DNA of 64,000 nucleotides from Aquibacillus sediminis. GTDB taxonomy: Bacteria > Bacillota > Bacilli > Bacillales > Amphibacillaceae. Within the stretch, counting starts at the first letter, position 1. Each line of letters opens with the position of its first letter. The stretch is from assembly GCF_005870085.1 (NCBI RefSeq), contig NZ_SZNM01000004.1:124001-188000 (forward strand), written 5' to 3'. Both the position numbers and the translations under genes were made by a program. The notes beneath the pieces are model-generated. The model had not been told where the DNA came from. It saw only the letters and a program-made list of their open reading frames with translations, and made no database searches. Of this stretch, positions 17,187 through 26,353 are shown one piece after another.

Positions 17187-17330
17187 TTATATAAACATCG
17201 CTAAACCAGCAGTTAAGCTAGATAATACCATTGCAATGATCATAATATAAACAATAATTTTTATTCTACGTTCTCTTTTTGACGGCTTTCTCGTTGTTGT
17301 ATTTGTTGTTTTCTTTGTTTTTGTAGCCAA
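17187..17330 (-). CDS. Prli42-like stressosome-associated small membrane protein
   Basis: This 47-codon frame has a TTG start with AAGGAGGAA upstream on the minus strand. The N-terminal half is basic and Thr-rich (KTKKTTNTTTRKPSKRERR). It is followed by a single helix with the pattern IVYIMIIAMVLSSLTAGLAM and a final FI. This pattern of a basic head plus an IMLIAMVLSSLLxG helix is that of Prli42, the miniprotein that tethers the stressosome (RsbR/RsbS/RsbT) to the membrane in Listeria and relatives. The Thr/Lys-rich extension is longer than in short homologues. It is too short for most gene finders. Confidence 0.75.
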   Translation of the reverse strand: MATKTKKTTNTTTRKPSKRERRIKIIVYIMIIAMVLSSLTAGLAMFI

Positions 17331-17435
17331 TGTTTATTCCTCCTTCACGGTCCATTACTACTTGTATTTTACATGTAATCTTTCATTTGGACAAGTAGAA
17401 CTCGAATACAATTTAGAAGAAAGGAGGGGGTTTTA

Positions 17436-19031
17436 ATGTCACGAAAGGAGCAAGTGAAAAAAATAAAAAACAGGAAGAAATTTAGATTGCAAGATAAAAG
17501 CATAAATAGAAAATACGTATATGGTCCTCAATATTGTACTAAGAAGGATTTACAAAAAATTGGTTTTCCTGGTTGTTATCCTTATACGAGAGGAATCTAT
17601 CCTACCATGTATTGTCAACGGCTATGGTCATTTCGACAATATGCAGGTTTTGGATCTAGCCAAGATACGAATAATCGTTTTCATTATTTGTTAAGTGAAG
17701 GACAGACAGCTTTATCTGTTGCCTTTGATTTGCCAACACAGTTAGGAATGGATTCTGATCATAGTTTAGCAGAGGGGGAAGTAGGAAAAGTAGGAGTTGC
17801 GATTGACACGTTAGCTGACATGGAAAAAGTGTTTAAGTCGATTCCGCTTGATCAAGTGAGTACTTCTATGACGATTAACGCTCCAGCAGCTATCCTTCTT
17901 TGTATGTATGTAGCAGTTGCTGAAAAGCAAGGGGTAGATTCTGCTAAGCTTAAGGGAACGGTCCAAAATGATATTCTAAAAGAATACATTGCCCGTGGGA
18001 CGTATATTTTTCCTCCAATACCATCTATTCGGCTGTTTACTAATATTCTGCAGTTTTGTGAGGCTCATCTTCCACACTATCATCCAATTAGCATATCAGG
18101 ATATCATATGCGAGAGTCTGGGGCAACCGCTGCTCAGGAAATTGCTTATACGTTTGCAAATGCAAAGGAATATTTAAATGCTGGATTGCATGATGGTTTA
18201 GAAGTGGATCAGTTCGCACCACGCATGTCATTTTTTTTCTCGGCACATAGCCATGTATTTGAAGAAATTGCTAAATTTAGGGCCGCTAGACGGATTTGGG
18301 CTTCAATCATGAAAAATGAATATAAAGCCAAAAATCCAAATAGCATGAAACTGCGTTTTCACACTCAAACGGCAGGATCCACTTTATCTTCAAAAGAACC
18401 ATTAAATAATATAACACGTGTTACTTTACAAGCCCTAACAGCTATTTTAGGAGGAACACAAAGTCTTCATACAAATGGTTGGGACGAAGCTTATACATTG
18501 CCAAATAAAGAATCCGCTCAACAAGCCTTACGTATTCAACAAATTTTAGCGAAGGAAACGGGTGTTACGGAAACAGTTGACCCACTTGGAGGATCATACT
18601 ACGTTGAAGCGTTAACGGATCAATTAGAAGAGCAGATTTATCAACATCTAAATGAAATCGATCAAATAGGAGGTGCCATTAAGGCTACTGAGACAGGATT
18701 TTTCAAACATAAGATTCAACAACAAGCGTATCAAGACTATCAAAAACAAGTGTCTATGAAACAGGACCATGAATATCAAGCGCACCCAGTTCATTTTGAA
18801 TTGGAACAGGGAGCAGATCCACAAGTACAAAAAGCATCCTTGTTGAGGATAAAACAGCAAAGATCTACTGATGAAGTGAGGACAACTTTAGCCCAGCTTG
18901 AACAAGTAGCGTGTCAGCCACAGATTAATCTAATGCCATATATATTGAGGGCTGTAAAAGCATATTGTACTATCGGAGAGATATGTGACGTGTTGCGTAA
19001 ACAGTTTGGGGAATATAAGGAGCGGTTGTGA
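17436..19031 (+). CDS. Adenosylcobalamin-dependent acyl-CoA mutase, large subunit (methylmalonyl-CoA mutase-like)
   Basis: This 531-residue catalytic TIM-barrel subunit lacks a B12-binding domain; that domain is the next gene. It carries PYTRGIYPTMY, RQYAGFG, SVAFDLPTQLG, DILKEYIARGTY and SISGYHMRESGATAAQE. The Tyr of RQYAG and the Arg of IARGTY correspond to Tyr89 and Arg207 that bind the carboxylate of methylmalonyl-CoA. Isobutyryl-CoA mutases have Phe and Gln at these positions. This points to methylmalonyl-CoA/succinyl-CoA interconversion, although other substrates cannot be excluded. The N terminus is short and basic (MSRKEQVKKIKNRKKFR) in place of the usual arm. GGAGGGGG precedes the ATG. 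Its stop overlaps the small-subunit start by one base. Confidence 0.9.
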   Translation: MSRKEQVKKIKNRKKFRLQDKSINRKYVYGPQYCTKKDLQKIGFPGCYPYTRGIYPTMYCQRLWSFRQYAGFGSSQDTNNRFHYLLSEGQTALSVAFDLPTQLGMDSDHSLAEGEVGKVGVAIDTLADMEKVFKSIPLDQVSTSMTINAPAAILLCMYVAVAEKQGVDSAKLKGTVQNDILKEYIARGTYIFPPIPSIRLFTNILQFCEAHLPHYHPISISGYHMRESGATAAQEIAYTFANAKEYLNAGLHDGLEVDQFAPRMSFFFSAHSHVFEEIAKFRAARRIWASIMKNEYKAKNPNSMKLRFHTQTAGSTLSSKEPLNNITRVTLQALTAILGGTQSLHTNGWDEAYTLPNKESAQQALRIQQILAKETGVTETVDPLGGSYYVEALTDQLEEQIYQHLNEIDQIGGAIKATETGFFKHKIQQQAYQDYQKQVSMKQDHEYQAHPVHFELEQGADPQVQKASLLRIKQQRSTDEVRTTLAQLEQVACQPQINLMPYILRAVKAYCTIGEICDVLRKQFGEYKERL

Positions 19032-19420
19032 TGACTAAATCGGTTCGTGTTTTAATAGCTAAAGTTGGACTGGATGGTCATGATCGTGGGGCACTTATTC
19101 TAGCGCGGGCTTTACAAGAACGGGGACTGACTGTTTTCTATACAGGTATACGAAATACACCAGCACAAGTAGTGGAGCGCGCGATAAGCGAGGAAGTGGA
19201 TGTTGTTGCGCTTTCATCTTTATCTGGCGCTCACCTTCAACTTTTTCCAAAAGTGGTCCGAGAACTAAATAGGAAAACGAAACGTTCCATCCCTGTCGTT
19301 GCTGGTGGGCTGATTCCCCTAGAGCATTGGGACTATTTATATCAGCAAGGTATTGTAAAGATTTTTGCTAGAGAACAATCGATCGAGGCATTTGTTGACT
19401 ATATTTATACAATAAAATAG
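19031..19420 (+). CDS. Cobalamin-binding subunit of the mutase
   Basis: This 129-residue protein is a free-standing B12-binding domain. VGLDGHDRGA is the base-off DxHxxG motif whose His coordinates cobalt. It is followed by the conserved SSLSGAHLQLF and VVAGGLIP loops that hold the nucleotide tail. It pairs with the upstream catalytic subunit to form a heteromeric mutase, as in isobutyryl-CoA mutase and archaeal methylmalonyl-CoA mutases. ATG 19031 overlaps the stop of the large subunit (ATGA) and has AAGGAG eight bases upstream. No MeaB-type G-protein chaperone gene follows. Confidence 0.93.
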   Translation: MTKSVRVLIAKVGLDGHDRGALILARALQERGLTVFYTGIRNTPAQVVERAISEEVDVVALSSLSGAHLQLFPKVVRELNRKTKRSIPVVAGGLIPLEHWDYLYQQGIVKIFAREQSIEAFVDYIYTIK

Positions 19421-19546
19421 TATGCTTTTTGCAAAATGTGAACTATAACCGTGTATGTACAAACTAGTGCTTCTAACATTTAATTGACAACTTTCGACAC
19501 TTTCGCTAACGTATAACTAGTGGTTGTAAAAAGGAGGAAATAGACA

Positions 19547-20665
19547 ATGATTAATCAAAAACGACTTGTAAACGAATTTTTGGAGCTCGTTCAAATAGAT
19601 TCTGAAACGAAGAATGAAGGTGAAATAGCAATGATTTTAAAACAAAAGTTCACAGACCTTGGTTTGGAAGTAGTCGAAGATGATAGTCAATCAAGAACAG
19701 GTCATGGTGCAGGGAATTTAATTTGTAATTTAAAAGGAAACAAACAAGACGTTGATACGATTTATTTTACCTCCCATATGGATACAGTTGTACCAGGTCA
19801 AAATGTCAAGCCGCAGATTGAAGATGGGTATGTGAAGAGTGATGGTACAACAATTCTTGGAGCAGATGATAAAGCAGGACTTGCTGCTATTTTTGAAACA
19901 ATCCGTGTATTGAAAGAACAAAATTTACAGCATGGTGATATTCAATTCATTATTACCGCTGGAGAAGAATCTGGTCTAGTTGGGGCAAAAGAGTTAGATA
20001 TGTCTCTTGTCAATGCATCATACGGTTATGCAATCGATAGTAATGGCACGGTGGGAGATATCATTGTTGCAGCCCCAACCCAAGCAAAAGTAAATGCTAT
20101 TGTAAAAGGCAAAACCGCTCACGCTGGTGTTGCTCCTGAGAATGGGGTCTCAGCAATTACCATTGCGGCTAAAGCAATTGCTAAAATGCCGTTAGGTCGG
20201 ATTGACGAGGAAACAACAGCGAATATTGGACGGTTTGAAGGTGGAAGTAAAACAAATATTGTTTGTGATCATGTTGAAATACTTGCTGAAGCACGTTCTC
20301 TTGTACCAGAAAAAATGAAAACACAAGTAGATAAAATGAAAAGAGCATTTACTGAAACAGCTGAAAAAATGGGTGGAAGTGTAGAACTTGATGTAAATGT
20401 TATGTATCCAGGCTATAAACAACAAGAAGGCGATCACGTTGTAGAAGTTGCAAGAAGAGCTGCAAAAACAATTGGTCGTGATAGTAAGTTATTAGAAAGT
20501 GGTGGCGGAAGTGATGCAAATATTATCTCCGGTCATGGTATTCCAACTGTAAATCTTGCTGTTGGCTATGAAGATATACATACAACCAATGAACGTATGC
20601 CAATTGATGATTTAGTAAAAGTAGCAGAATTAATCACTGCTATTACACAAGAAGCAGCAAAATAA
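19547..20665 (+). CDS. M20 family PepT-like peptidase YqjE
   Basis: This 372-residue metallopeptidase has zinc ligands in TSHMDTVVPG, ADDKAGLAA and TAGEESGLVGA, with catalytic Asp and Glu in the first and third. A second-domain dimerisation lobe lies at about residues 180-290. The late GGGSDAN and GIPTVNLAVGYEDIHT segments supply the last ligands. It is cytoplasmic and predicted to be a di-/tripeptidase or related amidohydrolase; exact substrates are not known. It matches yqjE of B. subtilis in position. AAAAGGAGGAA precedes the ATG. Confidence 0.9.
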   Translation: MINQKRLVNEFLELVQIDSETKNEGEIAMILKQKFTDLGLEVVEDDSQSRTGHGAGNLICNLKGNKQDVDTIYFTSHMDTVVPGQNVKPQIEDGYVKSDGTTILGADDKAGLAAIFETIRVLKEQNLQHGDIQFIITAGEESGLVGAKELDMSLVNASYGYAIDSNGTVGDIIVAAPTQAKVNAIVKGKTAHAGVAPENGVSAITIAAKAIAKMPLGRIDEETTANIGRFEGGSKTNIVCDHVEILAEARSLVPEKMKTQVDKMKRAFTETAEKMGGSVELDVNVMYPGYKQQEGDHVVEVARRAAKTIGRDSKLLESGGGSDANIISGHGIPTVNLAVGYEDIHTTNERMPIDDLVKVAELITAITQEAAK

Positions 20666-20671
20666 TGAAAT

Positions 20672-20717
20672 AAACCAGAGCTATCTCAAGAGTTTTCCTC
20701 TATGGCTCTGGTTTTTT
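20672..20717 (+). terminator. Terminator after yqjE
   Basis: AAACCAGAGC pairs with GCTCTGGTTT and is followed by TTTT. The stem is perfect with a roughly 23-base loop. Confidence 0.85.
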
Positions 20718-20740
20718 ATGTTGATTTCTAAAAGAACGTT

Positions 20741-20824
20741 GTTATGTCGTAGTAAATAGAAACTCCGATGTAACATAATTGCTTCCTTCCATTTAATGGA
20801 CATAAATGTAAAAGCGACATAAAA
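20741..20824. repeat. Short solo end of the composite repeat
   Basis: This stretch begins GTTATGTCG, continues with AATAGAAACTCCGATGTAAC, and closes with CGACATAAA, an inverted copy of its start. The same terminal sequence bounds the larger composite repeats at 27.7 kb and, in part, 36.3 and 62.1 kb. It lacks both palindromic modules and looks like an internally deleted copy. The rest of the 20825-21055 gap shows no gene. Confidence 0.5.
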
Positions 20825-21055
20825 ACAGAGCGGGTAATGAATTTAGTGTCGTGAATTCCCGAGAAACGACATGTACAAGCATACGCAAAAGTGCCCTAGG
20901 AGTTTATAGTTTGTGACAAAGACAACAATTTTTTATGAGAAACTCAAAAGGAAGTGATCAATAATTGAATGATTTCATAAAGCGGAATGGGCTATGCTAT
21001 AATAGAATGAGAATGGTTGTTCGCTTTCTAATCGTACGAATAAAGGAAGATCCTA

Positions 21056-22300
21056 ATGTCTAAATGGTACCCAAAAAATGGAAGAGTCATCTTCCATGTT
21101 GATATGAACAGTTTCTATGCATCAGTAGAAATGGCATATAATCCGAAGTTAAAAGGAAAACCTGTCGCGATTGCTGGTAACCCAGAAGAGAGGAAGGGAA
21201 TTATTGTAACAAGTAGTTACGAAGCAAGAGCAAAAGGTGTGAAGACAACGATGCCATTATGGGAGGCACGGAAACTATGTCCGGATCTAGTTGTTATGCG
21301 CCCCAATTTTGATAGATACCGTTTTGCTTCAAGTGAAATGTTCAAAATTTTGTCTGAAGTAACAACCTTTGTTCAACCTGTTTCCATTGATGAAGGGTAT
21401 ATGGATATTACGGCATGCCAACACTTAGGATCTCCCCTAGATATTGCTGCTTCGATTCAACAACGAATTAAGGATGAATTAGACCTTCCTTGTAGTATTG
21501 GAATTGCTCCTAATAAATTTCTTGCAAAAATGGCTTCCGATATGAGAAAGCCAATGGGTATAACAGTACTAAGGAAAAGAGATTTACCCAAAAAGCTATG
21601 GCCACTACCTGTTAAAGAGATGCATGGAGTTGGCGAAAAAACTGCCATTAAACTAAATAAAATTGATATTTATACGATCAAAGATTTAGCAGATGCTGAT
21701 ACATTTCAATTAAAAAGATTGCTAGGCATTAACGGAGAGCGTTTAAAAGACAGGGCGAACGGAATCGATTCAACTCCTGTCGATCCAGATGCCATTTATG
21801 AATTTAAAAGCATTGGAAACTCACAAACATTGGCACATGATACAACAGATGAATTAACAATCCAACGATTAATGAGACAGTTAGCACGTAAGGTAGCAAC
21901 CAGGTTGAAGCGAAAACAAGTTGTTGGCCAAAATGTGCAACTCATGATCCGCTATTATGATCGAAAAACAGTGACGAGAAGCGTGAAATTACCTGAGTAT
22001 ATTGAAACTGAAGAAGAAATCTATATAACCAGTCTTGACCTTTTTGAAAATCATTGGACAGGAGATCCAATTCGTTTATTAGGGGTAACAGTTCAAGATA
22101 TCGTCGAAAAAGATGAGATAGTTCACCAACTTGATTTGTTTACCTACCAAAAGGAAGCGGAAAAAGAACCACTATATCAAGCGATTGATCATTTGACTGA
22201 AAAATACGGAAAAAACCCATTTAAAAAGATCGAGCCTAAATCAGATGACCAACCGCGAACCAGCTTTCAAAAGGATTTTCTAGATGATTTTAAAAAGTAA
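21056..22300 (+). CDS. dinB: DNA polymerase IV (Y family)
   Basis: This 414-residue translesion polymerase has catalytic carboxylates in FHVDMNSFYASVE and SIDEGYMD. CSIGIAPNKFLAKMASD lies in the palm, and a helix-hairpin-helix thumb region contains MHGVGEKTAIKL. The C-terminal little finger ends with a QLDLF-type beta-clamp motif (VHQLDLFTY). It corresponds to PolY1/YqjH by position. GGAAG is ten bases before the ATG. Its stop codon lies within the arm of the convergent terminator. Confidence 0.95.
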   Translation: MSKWYPKNGRVIFHVDMNSFYASVEMAYNPKLKGKPVAIAGNPEERKGIIVTSSYEARAKGVKTTMPLWEARKLCPDLVVMRPNFDRYRFASSEMFKILSEVTTFVQPVSIDEGYMDITACQHLGSPLDIAASIQQRIKDELDLPCSIGIAPNKFLAKMASDMRKPMGITVLRKRDLPKKLWPLPVKEMHGVGEKTAIKLNKIDIYTIKDLADADTFQLKRLLGINGERLKDRANGIDSTPVDPDAIYEFKSIGNSQTLAHDTTDELTIQRLMRQLARKVATRLKRKQVVGQNVQLMIRYYDRKTVTRSVKLPEYIETEEEIYITSLDLFENHWTGDPIRLLGVTVQDIVEKDEIVHQLDLFTYQKEAEKEPLYQAIDHLTEKYGKNPFKKIEPKSDDQPRTSFQKDFLDDFKK

Positions 22301-22333
22301 GAGGCTGTTCATAGGAACAGCCTCTTACTTTTT
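22292..22333. terminator. Perfect bidirectional terminator between dinB and rnz
   Basis: This is a perfect 19-bp stem with an ATAG loop. It begins AAAAAGTAAG and ends CTTACTTTTT, so it gives a T-run on both strands. It contains the dinB stop codon and abuts the rnz stop codon, so it serves both convergent genes. Confidence 0.95.
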
Positions 22334-23258
22334 AACCTTTTGCTGGTATTTCTGTTTCATAAAAATCGTAAGCAATTGACGTTTGATCGAAAATTTCCTG
22401 TGCTTCATCTATTAATTGTTGATAATTTTCTTCTTGATAACGAGAAGATAGGTGGGTTAAGATCAATCTTCTCACCTCTCCGTTTTTCGCAATTGTAGCA
22501 GCCTGCTTCGTCGTGGAATGAAAATACGTATAAGCCATATTTTCATGCTCATGTTCAAAGGTTGCCTCATGTACTAATAGGTCTGATCCTCGGACAAAGG
22601 AGGATAAACTTGGGATGAAACGAGTATCACCTAAAATGGTAACCTTACGACCAGGTTTATCTGGACCAATAAAATCAGAACGATAAATGGTTTGTCCATT
22701 AGTTAATGTTACTTTTTCGTTTTGTTTGATTTGTTGATAAATCGGGCCAGGTTCGATGCCAGCTTGTTGTAACTTATCTGTTTGTAGTTGCCCTGGTTTG
22801 TCTTTTTCTTCGATTCGAAATCCATAGCTTTCTAAGCCATGGTCTAGTTTTTTGGCAAAAACGCGAAAATGATCATTTTCAAAAATAAGCCCTTCAAAAA
22901 CTTCTTCAACTATTAGGGGGTATTTTAATTTAGTCCCGCTGACAGTTAAACTTGTTTCTATGTATTCTTTTAATCCTTTAGGTCCTGTAATCGTAACAGG
23001 TGTTTCTCCATTCTGAAAGGAACGACTACTTAAAAAACCCGGGAGACCATAAATATGATCTCCATGTAAATGTGTAATAAATATACGCTCCACTTTCCGA
23101 GGTTTAATAGTTGTTTGTAAAATTTGGTGTTGTGTTGCTTCACCGCAATCAAACATCCACATGTTTCCTTGTTCTTGAAGTAAGTCTAATACGATGGAGG
23201 AAACATTTCTTTCCTTAGAAGGTACACCTGATCCTGTGCCAAGAAACTGAATTTTCAT
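22332..23258 (-). CDS. rnz: Ribonuclease Z
   Basis: This 308-residue tRNA 3'-processing endonuclease of the metallo-beta-lactamase fold starts MKIQFLGTGSGVPSKERN. It has the HLHGDH zinc motif, GLPGFLSSR, a flexible arm around residues 140-180, and the later LGDTR, HEATFEHE and LILTHLSSRY motifs. It cleaves tRNA precursors lacking encoded CCA. The ATG at 23258 has AGGAGGG six bases upstream, excluding the upstream frame extension to 23285. It is last in a three-gene minus-strand operon. Confidence 0.95.
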   Translation of the reverse strand: MKIQFLGTGSGVPSKERNVSSIVLDLLQEQGNMWMFDCGEATQHQILQTTIKPRKVERIFITHLHGDHIYGLPGFLSSRSFQNGETPVTITGPKGLKEYIETSLTVSGTKLKYPLIVEEVFEGLIFENDHFRVFAKKLDHGLESYGFRIEEKDKPGQLQTDKLQQAGIEPGPIYQQIKQNEKVTLTNGQTIYRSDFIGPDKPGRKVTILGDTRFIPSLSSFVRGSDLLVHEATFEHEHENMAYTYFHSTTKQAATIAKNGEVRRLILTHLSSRYQEENYQQLIDEAQEIFDQTSIAYDFYETEIPAKG

Positions 23259-23268
23259 GGTATCCCTC

Positions 23269-24291
23269 CTATGATCTCCAACCACGTAGATATTGTTCAG
23301 GGGCTCCTATTTCTTCGTTTAATTCATCAGCTGCAGCTTTGGCCCAATAGGGATTTTTTAATAATGCACGTGCTAAGAAAATCAAATCAGCTCGGTCATT
23401 TTGCAAAATTTCTTCTGCTTGAATTCCAGTAGTAATTAATCCCACTGCGCCTGTAGCAATATTTGCTTTGTGTTTAATAGTTTCGGCTAGTTTTACTTGA
23501 TATCCTGGATAAACAGGGATCGAAGCAGGGACGACACCACCTGAGCTACAGTCAATCAGTTCAACCCCTTGTTTTTTCATTTCGCTAGAAAAGTAAATAA
23601 AGTCATCGATTGTATTTCCATCTGCTTGATATTCATTTGCAGAGATACGTACGAAAATTGGACCTAAAAATTCTGATTTGACAGCATTGATCACTTCTCG
23701 TAACATACGATAGCGATTTTCCTTAGATCCGCCATATTGATCATTTCTTTTATTGGTTAGTGGAGAAAGGAATTGATTAATAAGATAGCCGTGAGCTCCG
23801 TGAATTTCAATGATATCAAAACCAGCTTGTTTCACACGTCGCGCCGCTTGTTTGAAGGCTTCAATGGTATTCGTAATATCGGTCACCGTCATTTCATCTG
23901 GTGTCGCGTAACGGTCACTGAATGCAATTGCACTAGGGGCAACTATTCCTTTGTTAAATTGAGCTTTCCGACCTGCATGTGCTAATTGTATGCTTGTTGT
24001 TGAACCATGTGCATGGACACGGTTTGTGATCTTTTTTAAACCTTCGATGTGTTTATCATCCCATATTCCCAAATCTTTGGCTGAAATTCTTCCTTCAGGT
24101 TGAACGGCTGTTGCTTCAACCATAACCAATCCAACTTGGCCTACTGCCCTTGATTCGTAATGCGTAATATGAAAGTCCTGTACAGTTCCGTCTTCAGGTT
24201 CACACGAATACATACACATTGGGGACATAACAATTCTATTTTTTAGCGTAATTCCTTGAAATGTAATGGGACTAAATAGCTTCGTTGACAT
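23269..24291 (-). CDS. namA: NADPH dehydrogenase NamA (old yellow enzyme, YqjM)
   Basis: This 340-residue FMN-dependent ene-reductase contains [14 protein letters not shown] (the redox-tuning Cys of YqjM), QLAHAGRKA, and the substrate-binding [21 protein letters not shown] and the C-terminal YLRGW, which reaches into the neighbour's active site, are also present. It reduces activated C=C bonds and nitro compounds with NADPH and is induced by electrophiles in B. subtilis. It is 10 bp from rnz and 13 bp from the phosphodiesterase gene. Confidence 0.96.
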   Translation of the reverse strand: MSTKLFSPITFQGITLKNRIVMSPMCMYSCEPEDGTVQDFHITHYESRAVGQVGLVMVEATAVQPEGRISAKDLGIWDDKHIEGLKKITNRVHAHGSTTSIQLAHAGRKAQFNKGIVAPSAIAFSDRYATPDEMTVTDITNTIEAFKQAARRVKQAGFDIIEIHGAHGYLINQFLSPLTNKRNDQYGGSKENRYRMLREVINAVKSEFLGPIFVRISANEYQADGNTIDDFIYFSSEMKKQGVELIDCSSGGVVPASIPVYPGYQVKLAETIKHKANIATGAVGLITTGIQAEEILQNDRADLIFLARALLKNPYWAKAAADELNEEIGAPEQYLRGWRS

Positions 24292-24304
24292 ATGTATGCG
24301 CCTC

Positions 24305-25039
24305 CTAGTTGGTAAGTTTATCTCTTTGTTTTAATGCTATATCTGGCACATCAGTAATGATTCCATCGCAACCTAATTTCATACAACGAGTCATTTGGCT
24401 TGGTTGATTGACTGTATAAACTCGTAAATTTATGTTATGTTGCTGGCATTGTCGTACCAATTTCCTGTTTAACAATCGATATTTAATATGAAGACTATCG
24501 GCACCTAAATCTTTCGCGTAAGATGGTAAATCCTTGCTTTTTTGCGATGTCAATAACCCTGTAGAAATGCTACAATTGATTGTATTATATTTCATAACAC
24601 TGTCACTATTGAAACTAGTAATAATGGTTGAATCGGATAAATGAAAAAAGTTCACATACTGGTTTACAATTTTTTCCATACCCTTATATTCTAACACATT
24701 ATTTTTTAGTTCTAAGTTAATTAGTAGTTTTTTTGTTTTTGCCCAACGTAGGAACTCTTCGAGGGAAGGGATTCTCGTATCTTTAAATTGTTTAGAGAAC
24801 CAGGTACCTGCATCTAATTGTTGAAGTTCACGAAGTGTATAATCTTGTACAAAACCAGTACCATTTGATGTTCGCCGCACATTTTCATCATGGATCAACA
24901 CAGGTATATCATCTTTTGTTAACTGGACGTCCGTTTCTATACCTTCTGCCCCCATTTGGTAGGCTAAGTTAAATGCTGGCATGGTATTCTCGGGCGCGTA
25001 TTTACTCGCACCGCGATGGGCAAAGATATCTGTTTTCAA
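24305..25039 (-). CDS. Glycerophosphodiester phosphodiesterase
   Basis: This 244-residue GDPD TIM barrel has [17 protein letters not shown] with the catalytic His/Arg, [19 protein letters not shown] with metal ligands and the second His, and INLELKNN. The C-terminal [12 protein letters not shown] and [11 protein letters not shown] are standard. It hydrolyses glycerophosphodiesters to glycerol-3-phosphate; with no signal peptide it is cytoplasmic. The TTG at 25039 follows AGAGGTGA by five bases; the GTG and ATG just upstream overlap that site. It resembles B. subtilis YqiK. It is the first gene of the operon with namA and rnz. Confidence 0.9.
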   Translation of the reverse strand: MKTDIFAHRGASKYAPENTMPAFNLAYQMGAEGIETDVQLTKDDIPVLIHDENVRRTSNGTGFVQDYTLRELQQLDAGTWFSKQFKDTRIPSLEEFLRWAKTKKLLINLELKNNVLEYKGMEKIVNQYVNFFHLSDSTIITSFNSDSVMKYNTINCSISTGLLTSQKSKDLPSYAKDLGADSLHIKYRLLNRKLVRQCQQHNINLRVYTVNQPSQMTRCMKLGCDGIITDVPDIALKQRDKLTN

Positions 25040-25211
25040 ATGCATCACCTCTACAATAGGGTATTCTTACTGATTGTGGAATATTTCGCAAAAAAAGTCA
25101 ATTTGCATATTTAGGAGGATATTAAACAATTGTTACTGAATTTATAATTTCAACCATATGGAAATATCATGTTTAATAGTACGATATAAGAAATGATAGG
25201 TGATTTTTGAG

Positions 25212-26003
25212 ATGACAAATGTAAAAAATAAAAATATAATTATCACAGGGGCTTCAGGTGGAATTGGTGAAGAAATTGCGCGACAAATAGCAAAAAATGG
25301 TGGGAACGTCGTGTTAATTGCTCGATCAGAAAATAAATTACAACAGTTACAGACGGAATTAATTCAGGCATATGCAATTACTTGTCATTACTATGTTGTA
25401 GACTTAACGAACGCGGATGCATGGAGTGAAGTGTTGCAACGAGTTGTGACCGAAATCAATCCGGTTCATGCTATGATTAATAATGCGGGGGTTGGTATTT
25501 TTGATCTAGTTGAAGAATCTCGTTGGCAAGATATTGAACGGATGTTTCAGTTAAATGTATCTGCGCTTATTCAAGGAGTTTATCACTTGCTCCCTTCTAT
25601 GCTGGAGCAACAGTTTGGACATATAATTAATATTGGATCACAAGCAGGTAAAATCGCCACACCAAAATCTGCTGTATATGGGGCAACCAAACATGCGGTG
25701 ATTGGTTTCACCAATGGTTTACGGATGGAGGTAGCAGATAAAGGTATTTATGTAACGGCAGTAAATCTGGGACCTGTTGCGACAGACTTTTTTCAAACTG
25801 CTGATCCATCAGGAAATTATCAACGCTCTGTTCAACGCTATATGCTTGATCCTGATTATGTCGCGAATTCCATCGTCAGATCCTTATTCACTAAAAAAAG
25901 GGAAATAAATTTACCGCGATGGATGGATATCGGGAGTCGTATTTATCAAGTATTTCCGGGCATAATGGAGCGGCTGCTGAAGAATCAATTTACGAAGAAA
26001 TAA
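25212..26003 (+). CDS. Short-chain dehydrogenase/reductase YqjQ
   Basis: This 263-residue classical SDR has the TGASGGIGEEIA cofactor loop, NNAGVG, a catalytic Ser in INIGSQAGK and YGATKHA (YxxxK). The residues after the second strand (IARSENK) suggest NADPH. The substrate is unknown. The C-terminal helix is amphipathic (YQVFPGIMERLLKNQF), as in YqjQ-type proteins. The ATG at 25212 follows AGGTGA; the in-frame GTG at 25200 lies in it. It is followed 17 bp later by yqkB. Confidence 0.9.
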   Translation: MTNVKNKNIIITGASGGIGEEIARQIAKNGGNVVLIARSENKLQQLQTELIQAYAITCHYYVVDLTNADAWSEVLQRVVTEINPVHAMINNAGVGIFDLVEESRWQDIERMFQLNVSALIQGVYHLLPSMLEQQFGHIINIGSQAGKIATPKSAVYGATKHAVIGFTNGLRMEVADKGIYVTAVNLGPVATDFFQTADPSGNYQRSVQRYMLDPDYVANSIVRSLFTKKREINLPRWMDIGSRIYQVFPGIMERLLKNQFTKK

Positions 26004-26020
26004 GGGTAGGAGGCGACAAA

Positions 26021-26353
26021 ATGCAATTAGAAATTACTGCAAATGCTTTAGAAAAAATGGAGCAAATGAATAGCTCTGATTATGAATATTTAATGTTATA
26101 TTATGATACCGATGATTGTGGGTGTGGCGTGAATGGTGTTCCTACTATTCGCTTAACAAATAAGAAAGAAGACTCATTCATAGATGTAGACAGTGATGAT
26201 TTTCAAGTAATTATTCATCATCAACAAGCAGTCTTTTTTGCAAAACAAATGAAGCTAGACCTTATCGGGGGGCGTTTTCGGTTATCTAGTCCAGAGGGAA
26301 TATTGAATCCTATTATTCCTGCAAATGATTTAGTTAAAGGTGATGTCGCATGA
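26021..26353 (+). CDS. yqkB: YqkB, HesB/IscA-like iron-sulfur biosynthesis-like protein
   Basis: This 110-residue protein begins MQLEITANALEKMEQM. It has one cysteine pair in DTDDCGCGVNG instead of the three cysteines of true A-type scaffold proteins. The fold region FRLSSPEGILNP resembles the HesB core. The length and DCGCG motif match the YqkB family; its function is not established. AGGAGGCG lies nine bases before the ATG. The stop overlaps the yqkC start by four bases. Confidence 0.85.
   Translation: MQLEITANALEKMEQMNSSDYEYLMLYYDTDDCGCGVNGVPTIRLTNKKEDSFIDVDSDDFQVIIHHQQAVFFAKQMKLDLIGGRFRLSSPEGILNPIIPANDLVKGDVA

Noticed and set aside
21020-21050. LexA box before dinB
   Set aside because: TGTTCGCTTTCTAATCGTACG has CGTACG-like pieces but does not match the CGAACRNRYGTTYG pattern well enough.
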